Assembly: GCA_001805085.1 (NCBI GenBank)
Contig: MHEA01000252.1
Location: 9,377 to 18,973 of the forward strand
DNA: 9,597 bases
Direction: 5' to 3'
DNA from: Nitrospirae bacterium GWC2_57_9
GTDB lineage: Bacteria > Nitrospirota > UBA9217
Of this stretch, positions 1 to 5,336 are shown in pieces. The notes beneath the pieces were generated by a model, which saw only the letters and a program-made list of their open reading frames with translations, was not told where the DNA came from and did no database searches. Position 1 is the first letter of the stretch. Every line of letters begins with the position of its first letter. A program made the translations under genes and the position numbers.

Positions 1-39
1 GGCACTGCCGCTGCCATGAACCTGTTCAATCAGAAGTAA
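1..39 (+). CDS. pth: C-terminal end of probable peptidyl-tRNA hydrolase (partial)
   Basis: Only the last 12 codons and the TAA stop lie in the window; they read GTAAAMNLFNQK. The ending 'xMNxFN' is common at the C-terminus of bacterial peptidyl-tRNA hydrolases, which release peptides from prematurely dissociated peptidyl-tRNA. pth immediately upstream of ychF is a widely conserved gene order, and ychF follows here. The call rests on this tail and the neighbour, because no catalytic residues are visible. A strong terminator follows 5 nt after the stop, so ychF is probably transcribed separately. Any other gene with a similar tail cannot be excluded. Confidence 0.5.
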   Translation, partial: GTAAAMNLFNQK

Positions 40-44
40 GAACA

Positions 45-81
45 CCCGGAGCTGGCCGATGACCGGCGCTCCGGGTTTTTT
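45..81 (+). terminator. Rho-independent terminator after the pth-like gene
   Basis: A perfect 8-bp stem CCCGGAGC (45-52) / GCTCCGGG (68-75) is followed at once by six T (76-81). The loop can fold further through GCCG (55-58) / CGGC (64-67). Placement just after the stop codon at 37-39 fits an intrinsic terminator on the plus strand. Confidence 0.9.
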
Positions 82-102
82 GTTGCTTGTACGATAGCAT
101 GT

Positions 103-222
103 AACCACGGATGAACACGGGTGCTGTCCACCGCACACACAGATAAATATCCAGGCTTTTAGCAGCAAGAACCTGGTTTTATCCGTGAGGCGAAGCCCCG
201 TGTGAGCGAAGCTCCCGTGGTT
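103..222. repeat. Dispersed-type palindromic repeat in the ychF leader
   Basis: This 120-bp element has nested inverted arms. The outer arms are AACCACGG (103-110) and CCGTGGTT (215-222). The next are ACACGGG (115-121) and CCCGTGT (197-203). The inner arms are GATAA (142-146) with TTATC (179-183), and CCAGG (151-155) with CCTGG (172-176). The 'aaccacggatgaacacgg' wording resembles high-copy intergenic repeats I recall from deltaproteobacterial and related genomes. Only one copy is in this window, so dispersal is inferred. It ends 9 nt before the ychF ribosome binding site and would fold as a long hairpin in a leader transcript. Confidence 0.7.
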
Positions 223-243
223 CAAAATTCGAAGGAGTTCTTC

Positions 244-1338
244 ATGGGTTTCAACTGCGGTATCGTCGGCTTGCCGAACGTGGGCAAGTCCACCATTTTC
301 AATGCGCTGACCTCGGCCGGCGCCCAGGCATCGAACTATCCCTTTACCACGATCGATCCGAACGTCGGCGTTGTGGACATGCCCGATGAACGGCTCCAGA
401 GGCTGGCAGGGATCTACCAGCCGAAAAAGCTGACTCCCACGATCATGGAGTTCGTCGATATCGCGGGGTTGGTGAAAGGCGCGGCGCAGGGCGAGGGATT
501 GGGAAACAAGTTCCTGGCCAACATCCGGGAGGTGGATGCCATCGCCCATGTGGTGCGCTGTTTCGAGGACCCGAACGTGATCCACGTTTCGGGCAAGGTG
601 GACCCGAAGGCCGATATCGAGGTGATCGAGGCCGAATTGATGCTGGCCGATCTCGATGCGATCGAAAAGCGGCTATACAAGGCGGAGAAGCTCGTCAAGA
701 CCGGCGATAAGAAGGTCGCCGACGAAGTGGATTTCATGCGGCGGCTGAAGGACATGCTGAGCAAGGGCGAACCGGTCCGCCGCGCCACCCACTCCGAGGA
801 AGAGGTGCTGTGGCTCAGAACGTACGCCCTCCTGTCGTCCAAACCCGTGCTGTATGTCGCAAACGTGGCCGAGGATATGGTGGATAAACCGAATCCCCTC
901 GTGGACGAGGTCAGGAAAATCGCCGCGGAAGAGGGCGCCAGGGTGGTGGTCATCTCGGGACAGGTGGAGGGAGAGATCGCGCAGCTCCCGATCGAAGAAC
1001 GGAAGGACTATCTGGCGGGCATGGGGCTCAAGGAATCAGGGCTCGACCGGATGATCCGGGCCGGTTATGAACTGCTCGGGCTGATCACCTATTTTACCGC
1101 AGGGGAGAAGGAAGTCCGGGCCTGGACGATCACCAAGGGCACCAAAGCGCCGCAGGCCGCGGGCAAGATCCATACGGACTTCGAGAAGGGCTTCATCCGG
1201 GCCGAAGTTTTCCACTATGACGACCTGATGAAACTCAAGAACGAGCAGGCCGTGAAGGCCGCCGGTCTGCTCCGGTCGGAAGGCAAGGAATATGTGGTCA
1301 AGGACGGGGACATTATGCTGTTCCGGTTCAATGTGTAG
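244..1338 (+). CDS. ychF: Redox-regulated ATPase / Obg-family P-loop protein YchF
   Basis: This is the universally conserved ribosome-associated YchF/OLA1 NTPase, which prefers ATP to GTP and acts in the cytoplasm in translation and stress responses. The 364-aa product matches the usual length of about 363. The P-loop GLPNVGKST spans residues 9-17, and the G3 motif DIAG is at 72-75. The G4 position reads NVAE (207-210) instead of NKxD, the change that gives the family ATP specificity. The C-terminal TGS-type domain includes 'APQAAGKIHTDFEKGFIRAE' and ends FRFNV, as in E. coli. The start is ATG 244, with AAGGAG at 232-237 and 6 nt spacing; the in-frame GTG at 202 lies inside the palindromic repeat and is rejected. 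The gene is convergent with the ferredoxin gene, 15 bp away. No clear promoter was found in 82-243. Confidence 0.97.
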   Translation: MGFNCGIVGLPNVGKSTIFNALTSAGAQASNYPFTTIDPNVGVVDMPDERLQRLAGIYQPKKLTPTIMEFVDIAGLVKGAAQGEGLGNKFLANIREVDAIAHVVRCFEDPNVIHVSGKVDPKADIEVIEAELMLADLDAIEKRLYKAEKLVKTGDKKVADEVDFMRRLKDMLSKGEPVRRATHSEEEVLWLRTYALLSSKPVLYVANVAEDMVDKPNPLVDEVRKIAAEEGARVVVISGQVEGEIAQLPIEERKDYLAGMGLKESGLDRMIRAGYELLGLITYFTAGEKEVRAWTITKGTKAPQAAGKIHTDFEKGFIRAEVFHYDDLMKLKNEQAVKAAGLLRSEGKEYVVKDGDIMLFRFNV

Positions 1339-1340
1339 CC

Positions 1341-1355
1341 GACGGTCTTTCCGTC
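1341..1355. terminator. Short hairpin between convergent ychF and ferredoxin genes
   Basis: GACGG (1341-1345) and CCGTC (1351-1355) form a 5-bp stem with a 5-nt TCTTT loop in the 15-bp gap between the two stop codons, overlapping the ferredoxin stop. No T-tract follows on either strand, so termination here would be weak or factor-dependent. Confidence 0.25.
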
Positions 1356-1533
1356 ACTCCACGCTGATGGCATAGTAGGGGCAAATGGTCATGACGCCCC
1401 GGTTCTCCCCGAGCACGAATTTTTCAGGGTTAATGACCCATGCCTTGCCGTCCCGCATCTCGAAAAACTCCGGGAACGCCTCGGCGCAGCCGCCGCATCC
1501 CTCACATTTTCCGTAATCGATGTTCAAGTACAT
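1354..1533 (-). CDS. Single-cluster [4Fe-4S] ferredoxin (59 aa)
   Basis: This is a small soluble electron carrier. The minus strand encodes MYLNIDYGKCEGCGGC at the N-terminus and ICPYYAISVE at the C-terminus. Ligand cysteines are C10, C13 and C16 (CxxCxxC) plus C51 followed by Pro52, the arrangement of mono-cluster ferredoxins such as Desulfovibrio gigas Fd. In that protein two further cysteines, just after the CxxCxxC motif and before the last ligand, form a disulfide in place of the second cluster. Here the first of these is Phe20 and no cysteine lies between C16 and C51, so the second site is gone completely. The start is ATG 1533 with AGGGA 4 nt upstream. The gene begins 25 nt after the DUF2249 stop, on the same strand, so the two are very likely co-transcribed. 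The partner oxidoreductase is not in the window. Confidence 0.9.
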   Translation of the reverse strand: MYLNIDYGKCEGCGGCAEAFPEFFEMRDGKAWVINPEKFVLGENRGVMTICPYYAISVE

Positions 1534-1558
1534 GCTGTCCCTGCCCTTTCCTGACCGC

Positions 1559-1780
1559 CTATTTCCTGGTGATCTTTACCTTCCACTCCTCCGGGCCCTC
1601 GGCCAGGTACTCCCACCCGAACAGGCCTTCCCGTTCGTGCAGGAACGAGTAATAGAGCGGCTTGGGGTCATGATCGTTCGTGATCACGAAGGATTCGTCC
1701 TGCTTCAATGCATCAAAGGTCTTGAAGATAAGCGGGTGCCTGTCTCGGGGAATGATCGTGGTGACGTTCAGTTCTTGCAT
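1559..1780 (-). CDS. DUF2249 domain protein (73 aa)
   Basis: The whole protein is one DUF2249 domain, a small fold of the SirA/TusA type with no established biochemical function. Family hallmarks visible are 'PRDRHPLIFKTFDAL' (residues 11-25), 'NDHDPKPLYY' (35-44) and 'WEYLAEGPEEWKVKI' (56-70). From general knowledge, DUF2249 genes often sit near nitric-oxide, denitrification or hemerythrin genes and are controlled by FNR/DNR-type regulators; none of those genes is in view here. The start is ATG 1780, preceded by AGGAGG on the minus strand with about 5 nt spacing. It leads an operon with the ferredoxin gene. The promoter upstream carries a CRP/FNR-like palindrome at the class II position, suggesting redox or NO control of the pair. 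Confidence 0.88.
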   Translation of the reverse strand: MQELNVTTIIPRDRHPLIFKTFDALKQDESFVITNDHDPKPLYYSFLHEREGLFGWEYLAEGPEEWKVKITRK

Positions 1781-1805
1781 GGGGGCCTCCTGTCGTTTTC
1801 TTGAA

Positions 1806-1823
1806 GCAGGGTCTGCTCCCTGC
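1806..1823 (-). other. Hairpin at the 5' end of the DUF2249-ferredoxin mRNA
   Basis: GCAGGG (1806-1811) and CCCTGC (1818-1823) form a perfect 6-bp stem with a 6-nt loop. With transcription starting near 1826, the hairpin would begin within about three nucleotides of the mRNA 5' end. 5'-terminal stems often protect a message from decay, so that role is plausible here; it remains inference. Confidence 0.45.
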
Positions 1824-1832
1824 CCTGAACTC

Positions 1833-1876
1833 AGGATACTCTTTCCGACATGGGAAGGCTATGACCTGAATCATAG
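1833..1876 (-). promoter_or_regulatory. Class II CRP/FNR-type promoter for the DUF2249-ferredoxin operon
   Basis: A perfect palindrome CTATGA-N6-TCATAG lies at 1859-1876. It contains the TGA-N6-TCA core shared by CRP (TGTGA-N6-TCACA) and FNR (TTGAT-N4-ATCAA) sites. On the minus strand a -10 hexamer TATCCT lies at 1838-1833. The palindrome centre (1867.5) is 32 bp from the -10 centre (1835.5). That puts the operator at -41.5 from a predicted start at A1826, the standard class II activator position. No TTGACA-like -35 is present, as expected for activator-dependent promoters. The start codon is about 46 nt downstream. Which family member binds is not decidable from the site. Confidence 0.6.
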
Positions 1877-1906
1877 GGCTCCCGGCCGTTTTTTGCAAGA
1901 GCGGTT

Positions 1907-1929
1907 CGATTATGACTGTGATATAATCG
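1907..1929 (+). promoter_or_regulatory. Extended -10 promoter overlapped by a palindrome, upstream of the Ap4A phosphorylase gene
   Basis: TGATATAAT (1919-1927) is a perfect extended -10 element (TGnTATAAT) on the plus strand, giving a predicted start near 1934. No good -35 is found 16-18 bp upstream, which extended -10 promoters tolerate. The -10 lies inside a perfect inverted repeat, CGATTAT (1907-1913) / ATAATCG (1923-1929), a plausible repressor site. The next plus-strand gene starts at 2260, so the leader would be about 325 nt and include the second palindromic repeat. Confidence 0.5.
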
Positions 1930-1973
1930 GTTTCGTTCGCTGCAAAACAGAACAAACAAGAGGCCTAAAGCCG

Positions 1974-2212
1974 TCTCTCGCAGAGCACACAGTGACGCAG
2001 AGAAAAACAAAGCCATAAAGTTCTTCAGTAAAAAGAAAACCCAGTTATCACGCGAAGCCACAGAGATCGCAAAGAAAAGCTTTGAATTCTGGATTTCTTC
2101 GTGGCTTGTGCCTTCGTGTGAGACCGCCTTAGGGCTTTTCTCCGCGAACTCTGCTTGCGCCCAGCGTTTTACGAGTGTGCAGCGAGAGTTCAGGGCGCGC
2201 CTCTGCGAGAAC
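1974..2212. repeat. Dispersed-type palindromic repeat ('cgcagag' family) upstream of the Ap4A phosphorylase gene
   Basis: The outer arms are a perfect inverted pair TCTCGCAGAG (1976-1985) / CTCTGCGAGA (2201-2210). Further GCAGAG at 1997-2002 and CTCTGC at 2149-2154 are also inverted. An inner pair is TCACGCGAAG (2048-2057) / CTTCGTGTGA (2112-2121), plus AAGCCAC (2055-2061) / GTGGCTT (2101-2107). The wording ('gcagagaaaaacaaagccataaagttctt', 'cttcgtgtgag') resembles intergenic repeats abundant in Geobacter- and Nitrospirota-like genomes, from memory. It fills most of the gene-free stretch 1781-2259; the rest of that stretch holds the divergent promoters. Confidence 0.65.
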
Positions 2213-2259
2213 TTTTTTTCATGCAAGAAGAATCTGGTAGAGCACTGCGGGAGGCAGCC

Positions 2260-3165
2260 ATGCTGATCGAAAGAGGCACTCTCTGGTCGCGCATGAAAGA
2301 GACGACTGCAGCGGCGCTGGCAAGCGGAGCTCTCCTGCCCATACCGACGACGTATAGTTTCGTCGAAGAGCAGGGCGTGCGGTACTTTGTCCGCATACTG
2401 GAAGGGTTGAAGCGCAAGGACGAAGCTCGCAAAGAACAGGACAATGCCTCCGGCGCAGGGAAGACCGCCAATCCTTTTCTCCCGCCCGAACCTGCTCTCA
2501 CCGCCGGAGACCTGACGGACACCCATATCGCGGTGCTGAACAAGTTCAACGTCGTTGAGCATCATCTGCTCATTGTTACCCGGCAGTATGAGGACCAGGA
2601 TTCGCTTCTCACCCGGGGCGATTTCGAGGCCCTCTGGCTCGGTATCACCGAATATGACAGCCTGGGGTTCTATAACGGCGGCCGCGAGGCAGGGGCAAGC
2701 CAGCAGCATAAACACCTGCAGCTCGTGCCGCTTCCCCTTGCCCCGGAAGGGCCGGCCCTGCCGCTTGAGCCTCTCTTCGCGGATGCAGGCCCGAAGGAAG
2801 GTCTCTCGGAAGTTCCCGCTTTCCCTTTTTTGCATTCCTTTGCACGGTTTGACAGGGGGCTTGGAGCTGCTCCGTCAGCTGCCGCAGGGGAAACGCACCG
2901 GCTTTACGGAGAAATGCTGAAGCAGCTGGGCATGATCGGGTCCGGGTCTTCGTCCGTCCGCTCCCGTCCCTACTGCTTGCTGGTGACACGCGGCTGGATG
3001 CTGCTCGTGCCCCGCTCCCGTGAATTCTTCGGGGACATCTCCCTCAATTCGCTTGCCTTTGCGGGGTCTTTCTTCGTTCGCAGCAGAGACCAGTTGGAGC
3101 GGATCCGATCGCAGGGAATGATGAAGGCGCTCAGCGCGGTTGCCCTGGAGCGTCCCCGCCGCTGA
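2260..3165 (+). CDS. ATP adenylyltransferase / Ap4A phosphorylase (Apa1/2 type)
   Basis: The predicted cytoplasmic enzyme splits diadenosine tetraphosphate with phosphate into ATP and ADP, limiting this stress-linked dinucleotide. The 301-aa product has the HIT-superfamily core 'NKFNVVEHHLLIVTRQYEDQ' from residue 94. The catalytic segment SQQHKHLQ (147-154) contains the H-x-H pair, matching 'S-Q-x-H-K-H-x-Q' of yeast Apa1/Apa2. The C-terminal segment 'LLVTRGWMLLVPRSRE...LAFAGSFFVRS' matches the ATP_adenylyltransferase C-terminal domain. The start ATG 2260 is chosen because GGGAGG lies 5 nt upstream (2249-2254). The in-frame TTG 2155 lies inside the repeat, and ATG 2221 has no good ribosome site. 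The gene stands alone between convergent and divergent neighbours. Confidence 0.92.
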   Translation: MLIERGTLWSRMKETTAAALASGALLPIPTTYSFVEEQGVRYFVRILEGLKRKDEARKEQDNASGAGKTANPFLPPEPALTAGDLTDTHIAVLNKFNVVEHHLLIVTRQYEDQDSLLTRGDFEALWLGITEYDSLGFYNGGREAGASQQHKHLQLVPLPLAPEGPALPLEPLFADAGPKEGLSEVPAFPFLHSFARFDRGLGAAPSAAAGETHRLYGEMLKQLGMIGSGSSSVRSRPYCLLVTRGWMLLVPRSREFFGDISLNSLAFAGSFFVRSRDQLERIRSQGMMKALSAVALERPRR

Positions 3166-3171
3166 CCGGGC

Positions 3172-3191
3172 GAACCGTTCCTCAACGGTTC
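3172..3191. terminator. Shared hairpin between convergent Ap4A phosphorylase and lipoprotein genes
   Basis: A perfect 8-bp stem GAACCGTT (3172-3179) / AACGGTTC (3184-3191) with loop CCTC fills the 26-bp gap between the two stop codons. There is no T-tract, so it is not a classic intrinsic terminator. Its position suggests a bidirectional 3'-end structure. Confidence 0.5.
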
Positions 3192-3734
3192 CTAAAGGCC
3201 GGAAAGCGGGAACGGACCAAAGTGGATGCGCTCCCCGGAGGTCCGATCCGTCACGACCATGCGGAGGTTCATTCGATCGGAAAAGATTTTTTCCACTTTA
3301 CCGTAGATGCCGCCTTCCCTTTTCCTGACCTTATAAAACAGGAACCCCTGATAACTGTCGCCGGGTCGAACGATGGTCTCCTGCAAGGCTGTCTTCGTTC
3401 CTTCCCTGACGACCTTCTCAACAGGGACTGCATCGATCACACTGCTCCCTTCCGTTGCCAGGATGTCCGGCGGCCTTACCAGGAACTCGTCCTCACCGCG
3501 GTTCGAGATCACTACGTTGACAGGCAGGATGCCATCCCGCGTGAGATCGGAACCGAAATAATGACGGACACGGTCGGGGTCCCGGATCTCGTCGACCGCG
3601 ATGGACAACCCTGCCTCGGTCTGTGCGCCCGGGTAAAGGTCGGCATCCCGGAGCGGAGGCTGAACCGGCGCATGGGACGAGGCGCAGGCCGCAATGCCGA
3701 CTGCCATAAAGAGGATCACGAGGAGTTTTCGCAT
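3192..3734 (-). CDS. Putative lipoprotein of unknown function (180 aa)
   Basis: I do not recognise the family. The N-terminus is a lipoprotein signal: MRK, a hydrophobic stretch of about 12 residues, and lipobox IAAC with Cys17 as the lipidation site. Position +2 is Ala, so outer-membrane sorting would be allowed. The mature part is rich in short beta-type segments ('GILPVNVVISNRGEDEFLV', 68-86; 'GDSYQGFLFYKV', 125-136), suggesting a small beta-sandwich domain; that is inference. There is no catalytic motif and no cysteine beyond Cys17. The start ATG 3734 has a weak upstream purine stretch (AAGGCGAG). It has its own promoter at 3802-3830 and is convergent with the Ap4A phosphorylase gene. An overlapping plus-strand frame lacks such signals. 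Confidence 0.8.
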   Translation of the reverse strand: MRKLLVILFMAVGIAACASSHAPVQPPLRDADLYPGAQTEAGLSIAVDEIRDPDRVRHYFGSDLTRDGILPVNVVISNRGEDEFLVRPPDILATEGSSVIDAVPVEKVVREGTKTALQETIVRPGDSYQGFLFYKVRKREGGIYGKVEKIFSDRMNLRMVVTDRTSGERIHFGPFPLSGL

Positions 3735-3801
3735 AGATCACTCGCCTTTCCTGAGGCAGGGAACCAAAATCGTCAACCAAGCCCCGCCCCGCTTTATCTT
3801 C

Positions 3802-3830
3802 TTTTAACCTCTTCCCGCCGCTCTTGTCAA
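3802..3830 (-). promoter_or_regulatory. Sigma-70 type promoter for the lipoprotein gene
   Basis: The minus strand reads TTGACA (3830-3825), a 17-bp spacer, then TTAAAA (3807-3802). The -35 is perfect and the -10 is a modest match. The predicted start near 3795 gives a leader of about 60 nt before ATG 3734. Confidence 0.5.
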
Positions 3831-3943
3831 CCGGACCAAAGGATTACGCCCATGAGGCCAGGGATTTTGAGCGATAAAGATCATAATACGTGACAATCGG
3901 GGAGGTTTAGGGAGGAAGAGGGCTCTTCGCAGATCCCCGGCCC

Positions 3944-4723
3944 TTACACGGTCGGACCAGGCCTCTCCCCGGAAGCCTGGTTCACGGTGATGAAAATCCT
4001 GCCGATATAGTCCTTCAGCTCCCCGGAAGCCCTGATGAACGCCTCGATCACGGAAGGATCGTAGATACTGCCTGAAGCGGCAACGATCACATCAGTGGCG
4101 TCGTCCAGGGATAACGCGAGGTGATAGGGCCTGGTTACGGTGAGAGCATCGAGGGCATCGGCCACTGCAAAGATCCGGGCTCCGACCGGGATATCATCGC
4201 CCTTGAGGCCGCGCGGATATCCCGAGCCGTCGAAATGCTCATGGTGGGTCCTGATGATCTCGGCAGCTTTCTTGAAGTAACCGATCCTGCCGATGATGCC
4301 ATACCCGATCTCGGGGTGCTTCTGCATGACGGCCTGTTCTTCAGGCGTCAGGGGACCTGCCTTCAGGAGGACCGAGTCGGGAACGCCGATCTTGCCCAGA
4401 TCATGAAGCAGTGCTCCGCAATACAGGTCCACGAGGCCCCTGCCGCGCAAGCCGTATGCTTTGCCTATGACGAGCGAGAACTCCGTGACCCTGAGCGAAT
4501 GATTGCCCACTTCATGTTCGCGCGCATCGATCGCCGTGACGAAGGCTTCGAGAGTGACGAGGTACGCCGTGTCGATGCTTTCGACGACCCCGTCAAGATA
4601 GGTGTCGGCGAAATAGCAATGCTCGCACCGGCAGGTGCCGTCGCCCCGCAGCACGTAGCGGTCCTCTTCGAGGGAAGTGCCGCAGTGCGGGCATACCTGC
4701 AATTGTTCGGCGCTCTCCTTCAT
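3944..4723 (-). CDS. HD-GYP phosphodiesterase with N-terminal zinc-ribbon-like segment
   Basis: HD-GYP proteins hydrolyse cyclic di-GMP (a few act on cGAMP), lowering signals that control motility and biofilm. The 259-aa product begins with CPHC (11-14) and CRCEHC (31-36), five cysteines resembling a zinc ribbon. The HD-GYP domain spans about 55-245. It shows the HD pair in LLHDLGKIGVPD (105-116), then HPEIG (136-140), HHEHFDGSGYP (160-170) and ADALDALT (188-195), all key metal-binding positions. There is no receiver, PAS or membrane segment, so it is cytoplasmic; the metal site may serve as its sensory input or protein contact (inference). The start is ATG 4723, with only a weak GTGAG ribosome site. 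It lies 112 nt downstream of the 55-aa gene on the same strand and probably shares its promoter. Confidence 0.92.
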   Translation of the reverse strand: MKESAEQLQVCPHCGTSLEEDRYVLRGDGTCRCEHCYFADTYLDGVVESIDTAYLVTLEAFVTAIDAREHEVGNHSLRVTEFSLVIGKAYGLRGRGLVDLYCGALLHDLGKIGVPDSVLLKAGPLTPEEQAVMQKHPEIGYGIIGRIGYFKKAAEIIRTHHEHFDGSGYPRGLKGDDIPVGARIFAVADALDALTVTRPYHLALSLDDATDVIVAASGSIYDPSVIEAFIRASGELKDYIGRIFITVNQASGERPGPTV

Positions 4724-4835
4724 CGTCTCACGTTCACACCCAGGGGTTGCTGTCTCAATGGCCGGTCCGGGCCAGGGAGGAGAAAAGACAGGTCCAGCGG
4801 GAGCCGGGAACAGAACGCGCTGAAGGATCGCTCCC

Positions 4836-5003
4836 TCAGCAGGTTCCCCTCCTGCCGGAAGAAAAGAAATAAGCAGTCAAAATGTGCTTGAACAGCTCAT
4901 GTCGCTCCTTGAGCGGAAGCTCGAGATAGAGGTCGCTCTCGAGCAGGATCTCGAGGATATCCCTGTCCTGGCTTGACGGAAAGATGTCTTCCTGTTTGTC
5001 CAT
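4836..5003 (-). CDS. Small hypothetical protein (55 aa) leading the HD-GYP operon
   Basis: I do not recognise this protein. It reads MDKQEDIFPSSQDRDILEIL onward: an acidic N-terminal half, an amphipathic helical stretch ('ILEILLESDLYLELPLKERHELFKHILTAYF', about residues 16-46) and a basic tail. There is no signal peptide, membrane segment or metal motif. The codons mostly end in G or C, like the neighbouring genes, which supports coding. The start ATG 5003 is preferred over an in-frame ATG at 5048 because the latter falls within the predicted -10 element. The upstream AAGGG is somewhat far (about 10 nt). It precedes the HD-GYP gene on the same strand, so it could be a partner or regulator of that enzyme; this is conjecture. 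Confidence 0.55.
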   Translation of the reverse strand: MDKQEDIFPSSQDRDILEILLESDLYLELPLKERHELFKHILTAYFFSSGRRGTC

Positions 5004-5043
5004 GGTGCACCGCCCTTCTTCCGCACTTCCCTCTCTAGGAAAG

Positions 5044-5073
5044 AACATAGCAGAGGAACCTGATGTGCGTCAA
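5044..5073 (-). promoter_or_regulatory. Promoter for the small protein / HD-GYP unit
   Basis: The minus strand reads TTGACG (5073-5068), an 18-bp spacer, then TATGTT (5049-5044). The -35 matches at five of six bases and the -10 at four of six. The predicted start near 5037 gives a 34-nt leader to ATG 5003. It also argues against the longer frame starting at 5048. The gene-free stretch 5004-5336 holds this promoter, the ettA promoter and, between them, a GC-rich 5-bp hairpin (CCGGA 5234-5238 / TCCGG 5243-5247). I see nothing else in it. Confidence 0.5.
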
Positions 5074-5270
5074 CAAAGGCAGCTCCGGCCACATTTTCAG
5101 ATGTAAAGCGTGAACGAAATTGCTGCATCCCGCGCCGAAGAGCAAGGAGTTGAAGCGTTTTCTTCTTTTCCGCACCACAGGAAGGCCAAGGTAGCAGGAA
5201 AAATGCCGGAGGAAAATCTCGATCCGCCCTTCGCCGGACGCTTCCGGAGGGGCATGCTCTTCTTTTTATA

Positions 5271-5310
5271 TTGACACCCTGTGCCAAAACAGGTACAAAA
5301 GAGCCTGTCA
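5271..5310 (+). promoter_or_regulatory. ettA promoter with inverted CCTGT/ACAGG elements
   Basis: TTGACA (5271-5276), a 17-bp spacer and TACAAA (5294-5299) make a strong sigma-70 type promoter with a start near 5306 and a leader of about 31 nt. The spacer contains CCTGT (5278-5282) and ACAGG (5289-5293), an inverted pair with a 6-bp gap. A third element, CCTGT (5304-5308), follows the -10. These could be a repressor site, but no matching regulator is identified. Confidence 0.7.
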
Positions 5311-5336
5311 TTTTTGCGGAGGTCATCGAAAAGATC

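Noticed and set aside
202..243. Upstream GTG start for ychF giving a 378-aa protein
   Set aside because: The extra residues come from the palindromic repeat, and the family starts at MGFxCGIVG with a good ribosome site before ATG 244.
1831..2835. 334-codon open frame on the minus strand overlapping the Ap4A phosphorylase gene and the repeat
   Set aside because: It is antisense to a clearly recognisable enzyme and runs through the palindromic repeat; its translation has no family features and is Arg/Cys-rich, as expected for a shadow frame in GC-rich DNA.
3866..3890. Possible FNR box (TTGAGCGATAAAGATCATAA) upstream of the lipoprotein gene
   Set aside because: The second half-site does not match at the required spacing and there is no dyad symmetry.
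3915..3928. GAAGAG-GG-CTCTTC palindrome downstream of the HD-GYP gene as a terminator
   Set aside because: The 2-nt loop is too small, the stem is short and no T-tract follows on the minus strand.
3222..4891. Plus-strand frames of 223 and 256 codons opposite the lipoprotein and HD-GYP genes
   Set aside because: The minus-strand products have a lipobox or catalytic HD-GYP motifs and their own promoters; the plus-strand frames have neither.
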